From: an uncultured Porphyromonadaceae bacterium
GTDB lineage: Bacteria > Bacteroidota > Bacteroidia > Bacteroidales > Muribaculaceae
Length of the DNA stretch: 5,420 nt
Reading direction: 5' to 3'
Assembly: GCA_947178565.1 (NCBI GenBank)
Contig: CAMWYV010000100.1
Span: forward strand, 1-5,420
A program made the position numbers and the translations under genes. Of the stretch, positions 1 through 5,371 are shown piece by piece. The stretch's first letter is position 1. Each line of letters begins with the position of its first letter. Under the pieces are notes generated by a model, which was not told the origin of the DNA, searched no databases, and worked only from the letters and a program-made list of their open reading frames with translations.

Positions 1-17
1 ATTAACTTTGTCTAATT

Positions 18-43
18 AATAAGCATTTTTTGTAACGCTTATT
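18..43 (-). terminator. AT-rich hairpin downstream of the FKBP operon, possible weak terminator
   Basis: The arms AATAAGCATT (18-27) and AACGCTTATT (34-43) form a 10-bp stem with one G-U pair in minus-strand RNA and a 6-nt loop. The hairpin lies about 25 nt past the stop codon of the last FKBP gene, where an operon terminator is expected. The stem is AT-rich and no clean U-tract follows it on the minus strand. It could be a weak terminator or simply a 3' end stabilising hairpin. Confidence 0.4.
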
Positions 44-67
44 TAGGACGCGTCAACTGTTTTGTTA

Positions 68-976
68 TTACTCAGTGATGTCGAGTACTTCTACATCAAA
101 GATGAGGGTTGAACCGGGAGGAATGCTACCGGCGGCATTGTTACCGTAAGCGAGGTTAGCGGGGATGTAAAGTGTGTATTTAGCACCCTTGTTCATCAAT
201 TTTAGACCTTCTCCGAAACCGGGAACCACTTCAGTCACACCGAAAGTAGCGGGTTCACCACGCTCAACAGAGCTATCAAATACTGTGCCGTCAATAAGTT
301 TGCCGGTATAATGAACTGTCACCTTAGATGTCTCGGTGGGAGTTGCACCTGTACCAGCCTGGTTAACCTTGTATGCAAGACCGCTTTCTGTGGTTTTGAT
401 AGAAGGATCAGCTTTAACCTGAGCTGCTACAAACTCTGCGCCTTTGGCTTCGTTTTCGGTTGCTTCTGCCTCACGTGCAGCCTGCTGTGCCTGAGCCGCC
501 TCCATCTGACGAGCCTGAGATTTCTCCTGGACGCGACCCATAAGACGCTGCATTTCATTCATATCCATTCCGAGCTGAGTGCTGTTTATAGAATCCTGAA
601 GGAATGCCTGAGAGAAATAGCGGATGAGTTCTGCACGATTGATGTCAACACCTTCAGCATAGAGAGCTTTGATCTGACGGGCAAAACCGAGACCTATCTG
701 AATACCATACTGATATGCCACATCTGATGTGTCAGCCATAATCACTTCCTTAAATCCGCGAAGGAAAGATTTTTTCTCAAATTTTGCGCGCTCGTCGGCA
801 GGGAGCTGATCCATATTCTGGTTGAGCATTGCGCCCTGACCGCGACCGAGAACCATTGCGAGCGAGTCATTGAAAGCCTGATCTTCAGCAGATACTTTTG
901 ATTCGCTGTTTTTAGCGCAGCTCATGGGAACGAGTGCGACTGCAGACATTGCGATTGCAAATAATGTCTTTTTCAT
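68..976 (-). CDS. FkpA-like FKBP-type peptidyl-prolyl cis-trans isomerase, probable periplasmic lipoprotein
   Basis: This 302-residue protein should catalyse cis-trans isomerisation of X-Pro bonds and assist folding in the cell envelope. Residues 1-20 form a lipoprotein-type signal (KK, hydrophobic stretch, then PMSC with Cys20). The lipobox is loose, having Pro at -3, but such variation is common in Bacteroidota. The residues after Cys20 are not acidic-rich, so surface export is not suggested. Residues about 36-150 are helical and resemble two copies of the FKBP N-terminal dimerisation module. An Ala/Gln/Glu-rich, probably coiled-coil linker spans about 150-188. The FKBP domain fills about 193-302. 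Expected active-site residues are visible: Tyr223, Phe233-Asp234, Val250-Val251, Tyr277, Ile285 and Phe293. The usual pocket Trp is Phe254 (VVPGF). It is the last gene of a three-FKBP operon, 45 bp after its neighbour, with no internal promoter seen. The family is certain; the FkpA-like role is inferred from layout. Confidence 0.93.
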   Translation of the reverse strand: MKKTLFAIAMSAVALVPMSCAKNSESKVSAEDQAFNDSLAMVLGRGQGAMLNQNMDQLPADERAKFEKKSFLRGFKEVIMADTSDVAYQYGIQIGLGFARQIKALYAEGVDINRAELIRYFSQAFLQDSINSTQLGMDMNEMQRLMGRVQEKSQARQMEAAQAQQAAREAEATENEAKGAEFVAAQVKADPSIKTTESGLAYKVNQAGTGATPTETSKVTVHYTGKLIDGTVFDSSVERGEPATFGVTEVVPGFGEGLKLMNKGAKYTLYIPANLAYGNNAAGSIPPGSTLIFDVEVLDITE

Positions 977-1021
977 AAGATTTGTAAATATTGATATTAA
1001 TAAAATATTAGTGTTTCTTTA

Positions 1022-1828
1022 TTATTCACCAGTGGAAACATCCACTAATGTTATTTTGTAGAGTAGCGCGGCACCGCCCGGAATAACTCCCGGAAAGCCT
1101 TCGCTGCCATATCCGGCAGAAGCGGGGATATATATTTCCGCCGAACCGCCTTTGCCTATGGTCGCGAGACCCGAACGAAGCCCGGGAGCAAGCGAGTCAA
1201 AGCTGAGGTCAATCTGCTTTGATTCCGTTGAATCAAAAACCGTGCCATTGCTCAACGATGCTTCATATATCACCGAAACAGTAGATCCTGACTGCGGAAA
1301 CGGCTTTCTGCCGGCTTTCCCCGCTATCACCACAACCGAGTCGTCAAGCACTACCGCTCCTTTGGTTTTTGCCGCACGAGCTAAGAATTCTTGCTCTACC
1401 GCCTCATCAGCGCGATCAGGGACATCGCTTTTGAGCGCTTCAACATACTTGTCCGAGATATATTTGTTCGCCTCATTTTCAGTAAAAGCGGGCGTGCGTC
1501 CCTCTATATAACCGGCAAGGATACCGATTACCCTCTCAGGACTCACGCTGATAGCGGTGCGCCCGAATTCCTTAGCGACCCACTCCATAATACTGTTGCC
1601 GATTATAGCTGCTTTTGCATAGGCTACAGCTGTAGAATCGGTGGCTCCGGCAATAAATCCTTTGGCAGCGACATCTGCGGGAATAGAACTGAACTGAGAC
1701 GCGATTGCAGGATACAGACTTGACGCAACAGCCTCATTGACAGAATCCATCCGCTCTGGCGCAATTTGGGCGTGAACACCGAGTGCCCACACCCATAATG
1801 CGATTATCGTTGCCGCGATTCTGCTCAT
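1022..1828 (-). CDS. Exported divergent FKBP-family protein (probably weak or inactive isomerase)
   Basis: This 268-residue protein has a cleavable Sec signal peptide: a hydrophobic stretch ending in GVHA with likely cleavage after Ala20, and no lipobox Cys. It should therefore be soluble in the periplasm. Residues about 28-135 are helical, again with two segments resembling the FKBP N-terminal module. The C-terminal FKBP domain (about 158-265) is recognisable from Tyr188, GTVFDST (Phe198, Asp199) and GYG (Tyr240), but it has diverged. HYTG has become IYEA, the pocket Trp is Leu217, the preceding Val-Ile pair is Leu213-Ala214, and the loop before it is two residues shorter than in its neighbours. 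Low isomerase activity or a chaperone or binding role is a reasonable inference. The ATG directly follows the TAA of the upstream FKBP gene with no gap, so translation is probably coupled. This junction also supports the chosen start. Confidence 0.9.
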   Translation of the reverse strand: MSRIAATIIALWVWALGVHAQIAPERMDSVNEAVASSLYPAIASQFSSIPADVAAKGFIAGATDSTAVAYAKAAIIGNSIMEWVAKEFGRTAISVSPERVIGILAGYIEGRTPAFTENEANKYISDKYVEALKSDVPDRADEAVEQEFLARAAKTKGAVVLDDSVVVIAGKAGRKPFPQSGSTVSVIYEASLSNGTVFDSTESKQIDLSFDSLAPGLRSGLATIGKGGSAEIYIPASAGYGSEGFPGVIPGGAALLYKITLVDVSTGE

Positions 1829-2455
1829 TTATTTACCTAAAACCTTGATCAACTCTACATCGAAGATTAGAGTTGAATCAGGCCCGATTGCTGCACCGGC
1901 TCCGGCAGGACCGTAAGCGAGCGCGCTCGGAATAAATAGACGATATTTAGCACCCTCTTTCATGAGCTGAAGTGCCTCGACCCATCCGGGAATAACCTGA
2001 GTTACGCCGAATGTAGCGGGCTCGCCACGCTCAACAGAGCTGTCAAATACGGTTCCGTCAATAAGTTTGCCGGTATAGTGAACCATCACACGGTCATCTT
2101 TGGTAGGCATCGCACCGGTACCCTCTTCAATCACCTCATACTGAAGTCCTGAAGGAGTGGTTTTCACTTCGGGGCGCTTGCCGTTGTCGGCAAGGAAAGC
2201 CTCACCTGCCGCCTTGTTAACCTTAGCCATTTCTGCGGCTGCGGCACGCTGCTTCTCTTCCATTTCAGTGAAGAATTTACGGATTTCCTCTTTTGCCTCA
2301 TCATAAGTCATGCGGGGAGTTTCGCCTGAAAAAACGGCTGCAACACCATCGGCAAAATCCTTCACATCAATCTTTTCAATTCCGCTACTGCGGAAATTGT
2401 TGCCCATGCTCAATCCAAGAGCATAGCTGATACGATCTAATTCTTTAGTTTCCAT
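1829..2455 (-). CDS. FklB-like cytoplasmic FKBP-type peptidyl-prolyl cis-trans isomerase
   Basis: This 208-residue protein has no signal peptide or membrane segment, so it should be a cytoplasmic prolyl isomerase. Its size and order match the FklB/FKBP22 type. There is one N-terminal helical dimerisation module (about 5-65, with YALGLSMGNNF), a Glu/Ala/Lys-rich helix (about 62-88), and a C-terminal FKBP domain (about 97-206). All main active-site residues are present: Tyr127, Phe137-Asp138, Val154-Ile155, Trp158 (VIPGW), Tyr181, Ile190 and Phe198. It is the most canonical of the three FKBP genes here and the first in the operon. A TAnnTTTG box lies about 50 nt upstream of the ATG. No Shine-Dalgarno motif is visible. 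Residues 125-152 are identical to residues 221-248 of the lipoprotein paralogue encoded at 68-976. Confidence 0.94.
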   Translation of the reverse strand: METKELDRISYALGLSMGNNFRSSGIEKIDVKDFADGVAAVFSGETPRMTYDEAKEEIRKFFTEMEEKQRAAAAEMAKVNKAAGEAFLADNGKRPEVKTTPSGLQYEVIEEGTGAMPTKDDRVMVHYTGKLIDGTVFDSSVERGEPATFGVTQVIPGWVEALQLMKEGAKYRLFIPSALAYGPAGAGAAIGPDSTLIFDVELIKVLGK

Positions 2456-2507
2456 CTGATTCGCGTTTTTGCGTTAGATAATATTACTCAGTTGGCAATT
2501 CAAACTG

Positions 2508-2534
2508 CAAAGGTATGCCAAATATCCGTGTCAA
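2508..2534 (-). promoter_or_regulatory. Probable Bacteroidota-type promoter of the FKBP operon
   Basis: Read on the minus strand, TACCTTTG (2515 down to 2508) matches the -7 consensus TAnnTTTG. A TTTG lies upstream at 2535-2532, 16 nt before it, which is shorter than the preferred 19-21 nt. A second match, TAACTTTG, lies at 2539-2532 and overlaps that TTTG, so two start points are possible. A start near 2504 would give a leader of about 50 nt. A 12-bp palindrome, TTAAATATTTAA, sits just upstream at 2537-2548. Confidence 0.55.
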
Positions 2535-2608
2535 AGTTAAATATTTAATGAAAAAATATTAAACCGGACAATAAACCGTCTGCCGCTTCAATCACCGCTT
2601 ATATTTAT

Positions 2609-2670
2609 AAAACATCCGGCACATGAATAAGTTGATAGTCAGAGCCTCATTTTAATACCGGTGATGTTTT
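2609..2670. repeat. Imperfect inverted repeat in the divergent FKBP/pyrH intergenic region
   Basis: AAAACATCCGG (2609-2619) pairs with CCG, a GT bulge, then GATGTTTT (2658-2670). This gives an 8+3 bp stem around a 38-nt loop, ending 11 nt before the -33 element of the pyrH promoter. It could be an operator or a relic, or it could be chance in AT-rich DNA. Nothing else recognisable lies between the two divergent promoters. Confidence 0.3.
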
Positions 2671-2681
2671 TAGCATTCGAT

Positions 2682-2712
2682 TTGTCACATTCACGTTAAA
2701 ATCCTATTTTTG
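2682..2712 (+). promoter_or_regulatory. Bacteroidota-type promoter of pyrH-frr
   Basis: TTG at 2682-2684, a 20-nt spacer, and TATTTTTG at 2705-2712 together match the TTG / TAnnTTTG consensus at the ideal distance. Transcription would start near 2716, leaving a leader of only about 13 nt before the pyrH ATG at 2729. That leader, GAAAAACTATCAGAT, is A-rich and lacks a Shine-Dalgarno sequence. Confidence 0.8.
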
Positions 2713-2728
2713 TGAAAAACTATCAGAT

Positions 2729-3439
2729 ATGAGAAGCAAATACAACAGAGTGTTGCTGAAACTCAGCGGAGAATCACTCGCCGGAGCTAAAGGCACAGGC
2801 ATTGACACAGAGCGCCTTGCTCAGTATGCAAGTCAGATAAAGGAGATTGCGCAGAGCGGTGTGCAGGTGGCGATTGTAATTGGCGGCGGAAACATTTTCC
2901 GCGGACTCAGCGGAGCCGCCAAAGGATTTGACCGGGTGAAGGGTGACCAGATGGGTATGCTCGCCACTGTTATCAACTCTCTTGCGCTAAGTTCGGCTCT
3001 TGAAGCCGAGGGACAGCCGGCAAAAGTGTTCACGGCAATCAATATGTTTCCCATCGGAGAGCATTACAGCAAATGGAAAGCTATCGAGGCGCTCAAGTGC
3101 GGATCCGTGGCTATTATCGCCGGCGGAACAGGCAATCCGTTCTTCACCACCGATACCGGCAGTGCATTGCGAGGCATTGAAGTTGAGGCGGATGTTATGC
3201 TCAAGGGCACCAGAGTGGACGGTATCTATACCGCTGACCCGGAAAAAGACCCCACCGCAACCAAATTCAACGAGATAACATACGACGAAGTATATACACG
3301 CGGTCTCAAAGTAATGGACCTCACTGCGACAGCCCTTTGCAAGGAAAACGGACTGCCTATAGTTGTGTTCGACATGGATACCCCCGGCAATCTCGCCAAA
3401 GTGATTGCAGGAGAGCCAATCGGCACCCTCGTTTATTAA
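2729..3439 (+). CDS. pyrH: UMP kinase (uridylate kinase)
   Basis: PyrH phosphorylates UMP to UDP with ATP. This is the step feeding de novo and salvaged pyrimidines into UTP and CTP in the cytoplasm, and the bacterial enzyme is a hexamer of the amino-acid-kinase fold. At 236 residues the length is typical. Visible signatures are KLSGE at 11-15 (nucleotide phosphate binding), IGGGNIFRG at 51-59, Asp73 with QMGMLAT (UMP site), GGTGNPFFTTDT at 132-143, KGTRVDGIYTADP at 159-171 (ATP side), and MDLTA at 196-200. The start is supported by the promoter 17 nt upstream and by the canonical N-terminus. frr follows after 24 bp, so the two are very likely co-transcribed. No rpsB or tsf lies upstream; a divergent FKBP operon does. 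Family-level regulation (GTP activation, UTP inhibition) is general knowledge and is not visible here. Confidence 0.98.
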   Translation: MRSKYNRVLLKLSGESLAGAKGTGIDTERLAQYASQIKEIAQSGVQVAIVIGGGNIFRGLSGAAKGFDRVKGDQMGMLATVINSLALSSALEAEGQPAKVFTAINMFPIGEHYSKWKAIEALKCGSVAIIAGGTGNPFFTTDTGSALRGIEVEADVMLKGTRVDGIYTADPEKDPTATKFNEITYDEVYTRGLKVMDLTATALCKENGLPIVVFDMDTPGNLAKVIAGEPIGTLVY

Positions 3440-3463
3440 TCTGAAAAACTAAACAACAATAAT

Positions 3464-4021
3464 ATGGAAGTAAAAGACTATCTGAATCCCGCCGAAGAGA
3501 AAATGGAACTCGCGGTGGCTTATCTTGATGAATCACTCGCGCATATCCGTGCCGGCAAAGCAAATCCCAAGATCATTGATAATATAAAGGTGGAATATTA
3601 CGGCGGAATGGTGCCTGTGAGCCAGGTTGCCAACATCTCGGTGCCTGATGCGCGCACAATCACCATTACCCCCTGGGAGAAACCGATGTTTAAGGAAATC
3701 GAAAAAGCTATTATCAACTCAGAACTCGGAATCACACCTGAAAATAACGGCGAGGTTATCCGCCTCTCTATCCCCCCGCTCACCGAAGAGCGCCGCAAAC
3801 AGCTCGTTAAGCAGAGCAAAGCAGAGGCTGAGCAGGCAAAGGTATCTGTACGCAACGCCCGCCGCGATGCTATCGACGGGCTCAAAAAAGCGATCAAGCA
3901 GGGAATGCCCGAAGATGTTGAGAAAGATGCCGAAGCAAGCGTTCAGAAGCTCCACGACAAATTTCTCAAACGCATTGACGACATTTTCGCCGCAAAAGAA
4001 AAAGAGATACTCACAGTGTAA
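3464..4021 (+). CDS. frr: Ribosome recycling factor
   Basis: RRF works with EF-G in the cytoplasm to split the post-termination 70S ribosome so that subunits can re-initiate. At 185 residues it has the family length and two-domain plan. The three-helix-bundle domain I comprises about 1-30 and 105-185, and a small beta domain II about 31-104. Conserved elements are HIRAGKANP (27-35), YYGG and VPVSQVANI (45-58), DARTI and PWEK (62-73), [16 protein letters not shown] (96-111), and VRNARRDA (129-136), whose arginines match the cluster essential for ribosome binding. The C-terminal helix is Lys/Glu-rich, as usual. The gene starts 24 bp after pyrH with an A-rich spacer, no Shine-Dalgarno motif and no separate promoter. 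A strong terminator begins 20 nt after its stop. Nothing in it is abnormal. Confidence 0.98.
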   Translation: MEVKDYLNPAEEKMELAVAYLDESLAHIRAGKANPKIIDNIKVEYYGGMVPVSQVANISVPDARTITITPWEKPMFKEIEKAIINSELGITPENNGEVIRLSIPPLTEERRKQLVKQSKAEAEQAKVSVRNARRDAIDGLKKAIKQGMPEDVEKDAEASVQKLHDKFLKRIDDIFAAKEKEILTV

Positions 4022-4041
4022 AATATATCGGATTACCCGAC

Positions 4042-4076
4042 TGCGGAGTGCATTTTTATCGCACTCCGCATTTTTT
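4042..4076 (+). terminator. Intrinsic terminator of pyrH-frr
   Basis: A perfect 10-bp GC-rich stem, TGCGGAGTGC (4042-4051) with GCACTCCGCA (4061-4070), closes a 9-nt loop and is followed directly by six T residues. It lies 20 nt after the frr stop codon and separates this operon from the tRNA unit. Confidence 0.93.
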
Positions 4077-4088
4077 ATGCAAAAAATG

Positions 4089-4119
4089 TTGGGAGAGACA
4101 AAAAAAACGATTACCTTTG
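4089..4119 (+). promoter_or_regulatory. Bacteroidota-type promoter of the tRNA-Lys gene
   Basis: TTG (4089-4091), a 20-nt spacer and TACCTTTG (4112-4119) match the consensus exactly. Transcription would begin near 4123, about 40 nt before the mature tRNA 5' end. Confidence 0.8.
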
Positions 4120-4163
4120 CAGCGCAAAACCGCAAAACAGCGGCATAAACACATACCAACAAT

Positions 4164-4236
4164 GACTCCGTAGCTCAGTTGGTAGAGCAAATGACTCTTA
4201 ATCATTGGGTCGTGAGTTCGAGCCTCACCGGGGTCA
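4164..4236 (+). tRNA. tRNA-Lys, anticodon CUU
   Basis: The 73-nt cloverleaf folds completely. The acceptor stem GACTCCG / CGGGGTC is 7 bp with one wobble pair. The D arm is GCTC / GAGC. The anticodon stem AATGA / TCATT encloses loop CTCTTAA, whose central CTT reads AAG lysine codons. The variable loop is short, and the T arm GTGAG-TTCGAGC-CTCAC has the standard TTCGA. The discriminator base is A4236, as expected for lysine tRNA. CCA is not encoded (CAC follows), so it must be added by nucleotidyltransferase. The gene has its own promoter and terminator. Confidence 0.97.
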
Positions 4237-4243
4237 CAACAAG

Positions 4244-4272
4244 AAGGAATCGTAGCAGCGGTTCCTTTTTTT
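4244..4272 (+). terminator. Intrinsic terminator of the tRNA-Lys transcript
   Basis: AAGGAATC (4244-4251) pairs with GGTTCCTT (4260-4267), 8 bp with one U-G pair, around an 8-nt loop. A run of seven T residues covers 4266-4272. It begins 7 nt after the tRNA 3' end. Confidence 0.85.
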
Positions 4273-4438
4273 ATTGTAACCCATACAGCACAGACATAAG
4301 GTGAGATGCGTACCGGTCGCGGAGACGATGACAAAAACTGTAGTTGCGCGTTGAATTCTTATCATAATTAAACAAGTCCCAGACAATATTCACTAAGTCC
4401 TGTTGCATAAATGATGGGAACGGACGAATGTTTTTGGC

Positions 4439-4446
4439 TACTTTTG
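4439..4446 (+). promoter_or_regulatory. -7 box of a probable mnmD promoter
   Basis: TACTTTTG matches TAnnTTTG. No TTG lies at the ideal distance; at 20 nt upstream the sequence is GGG, so the -33 element is poor. The box ends only 4 nt before the mnmD ATG. A start site at the usual distance would fall at about 4450-4451, making the transcript leaderless or nearly so. Confidence 0.6.
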
Positions 4447-4450
4447 CGGT

Positions 4451-5116
4451 ATGAAAGTAATTATCGAGACAACTGAGGACGGCTCCCCTACTTTTTACCG
4501 CGAGGATCTTGACGAACATTACCACTCTGTTAAAGGCGCGATTGCGGAGAGTATGCATGTATATGTCAACTCCGGATGGCTCACCGCCGCCCAGAGTGCC
4601 GGGCAAGTGCGGGTTTTTGAAGTGGGATTCGGCTCGGGACTGAATGCGGCGCTTAGTGCCGAAGCTGCTTTCAAGTCTAAAATTCCCACAGAATACTATT
4701 CAGTGGAGCTATATCCTTTGCCTTCTCCACTCACCGAGCTATATTCCGACACATTGCCATACCGTATTAGCGATATCTTTCAAACTGTAAATTCCGCACC
4801 GTGGCAACAATCATGCCAGATAAACCCTTATTTCTCTCTCAACAAGATTGAGGACAATCTGCTCACAATGAGTTTGCCGGAAGGGATTGATGTGGTGTAC
4901 TTCGATGCCTTCGCCCCCGAGAAACAGCCCGAAATGTGGTCGGAGGCTATATTCCGCAAAATATTCGCTTCCATGAGTCCGGGCGGTACTCTCACCACCT
5001 ACTGCGCCAAAGGGGCCATACGCAGAATGCTTGAGCAAATCGGATTTCGCTGTGAACGTCTCCCCGGTCCACCGGGCGGCAAAAGAGAGATTCTCCGTGC
5101 CACCGTGCCCAGCTGA
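4451..5116 (+). CDS. mnmD: tRNA (mnm5s2U34)-methyltransferase MnmD, stand-alone form
   Basis: MnmD uses S-adenosylmethionine to methylate the aminomethyl group on wobble uridine 34, the last step from nm5(s2)U to mnm5(s2)U in tRNAs such as Lys(UUU), Glu and Gln. In E. coli this activity is the N-terminal domain of MnmC. Here 221 residues encode only that domain, with no FAD-dependent oxidase half. Visible signatures are YHSVKGAIAES (24-34), the SAM-binding loop EVGFGSGLN (57-65), acidic Glu86 after the second strand, the catalytic-region motif FDAFAP (151-156), PGGTLTTYCAKGAIRR (177-192), and the C-terminal PGPPGGKRE (205-213). The start is supported because the N-terminal EDGS and YHS motifs come directly after it. 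A -7 box lies immediately upstream and a hairpin terminator begins about 10 nt after the stop. Without the oxidase, nm5U would have to come directly from MnmE-MnmG. Confidence 0.95.
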   Translation: MKVIIETTEDGSPTFYREDLDEHYHSVKGAIAESMHVYVNSGWLTAAQSAGQVRVFEVGFGSGLNAALSAEAAFKSKIPTEYYSVELYPLPSPLTELYSDTLPYRISDIFQTVNSAPWQQSCQINPYFSLNKIEDNLLTMSLPEGIDVVYFDAFAPEKQPEMWSEAIFRKIFASMSPGGTLTTYCAKGAIRRMLEQIGFRCERLPGPPGGKREILRATVPS

Positions 5117-5124
5117 CTAGACAC

Positions 5125-5170
5125 AAAAAGCGATTGACAAGTTTACTCTCTTGACTTGCCAATCGCTTGT
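5125..5170. terminator. Bidirectional hairpin terminator after mnmD
   Basis: AAGCGATTG (5128-5136) pairs with CAATCGCTT (5160-5168). One A-C mismatch follows, then CAAGT (5138-5142) pairs with ACTTG (5154-5158), giving 9+5 bp with an 11-nt loop. On the plus strand only a broken T-tract follows (GTATTTTAATT). On the minus strand the stem runs directly into TTTTTGTGT, a better U-tract. It therefore probably stops mnmD and also served a convergent gene arriving from the right. Confidence 0.85.
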
Positions 5171-5210
5171 ATTTTAATTATTTAAGACGTAAAATCAGCC
5201 TGATTGCGGC

Positions 5211-5246
5211 TTAGTACTCCTCTTCGTTGAAGAACACTACCGCATT
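5211..5246 (-). pseudogene. Possible 3'-end remnant of a convergent gene of unknown identity
   Basis: Read on the minus strand, a short open stretch ends in SNAVVFFNEEEY and a TAA at 5211-5213, with an in-frame TGA only 13 codons upstream and no ATG between. An acidic tail with a final Tyr looks like a protein C-terminus. It sits 43 nt before a hairpin whose U-tract faces this direction, as a real gene end would. Upstream no frame continues it. I do not recognise the parent gene. It may be the leftover 3' end of a gene cut by insertion or deletion near 5250, or it may be chance. Confidence 0.3.
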
Positions 5247-5262
5247 TGATAATCAATCATTT

Positions 5263-5316
5263 AATAGTCTTTGTATTGCATTTGGCGCAACAAACCAGAC
5301 TATTTGAGACTATCTG
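5263..5316. repeat. Inverted and tandem AGACTAT repeats
   Basis: AATAGTCT (5263-5270) is the exact reverse complement of AGACTATT (5297-5304). Between them TTG and TTGC pair with GCAA and CAA, extending an imperfect hairpin. The right arm is itself the first of two tandem 10-mers, AGACTATTTG (5297-5306) and AGACTATCTG (5307-5316), which differ at one base. Repeated half-sites one helical turn apart suggest protein binding, for example by a recombinase or repressor. The function is not determined. Confidence 0.6.
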
Positions 5317-5321
5317 AGGCG

Positions 5322-5371
5322 ATTGGTCAAACAAATCGATGCTTTACCGGCTAAACATTGGTCAAACAAAT
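5322..5371 (+). repeat. Exact 15-bp direct repeat with 35-bp period
   Basis: ATTGGTCAAACAAAT occurs at 5322-5336 and again at 5357-5371 with no mismatch, separated by 20 bp. Only two copies are visible, so it is not an array. With the AGACTAT repeats just to the left, it fills a gene-free region (5171-5420) in which I see no open reading frame of note. Arm-type binding sites of a tyrosine recombinase at an element end are one explanation. Confidence 0.8.

Noticed and set aside
3..10. TAACTTTG on the plus strand, a -7-like match
   Set aside because: It would drive transcription antisense to the FKBP operon, and with so little upstream sequence no -33 can be assessed. An 8-mer with two free positions occurs often by chance.
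311..1723. Plus-strand frames opposite the FKBP genes
   Set aside because: They are antisense shadows of conserved coding sequence with no recognisable motifs of their own.
3440..3463. A separate promoter or regulator between pyrH and frr
   Set aside because: The 24-bp spacer is A-rich and has no TAnnTTTG box or hairpin. It is simply an operon gap.
4112..4120. Resemblance of promoter boxes to the CTnDOT target core GTANNTTTGC
   Set aside because: The match follows from the -7 consensus TAnnTTTG itself. The leading G is absent and no element junction is seen here.
3598..4162. Long frames on the opposite strand or in other frames of frr
   Set aside because: They lie over a clearly conserved RRF gene, show no domain signature, and one runs into the terminator and the tRNA promoter.
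4056..4334. Minus-strand open reading frame across the tRNA gene
   Set aside because: It is the antisense of the tRNA and two terminators. The EARTHDP-type peptide is the well-known spurious translation of a tRNA gene.
5322..5371. Possible CRISPR array
   Set aside because: There are only two 15-bp copies with a 20-bp gap and no further units or cas genes, which is below any CRISPR criterion.
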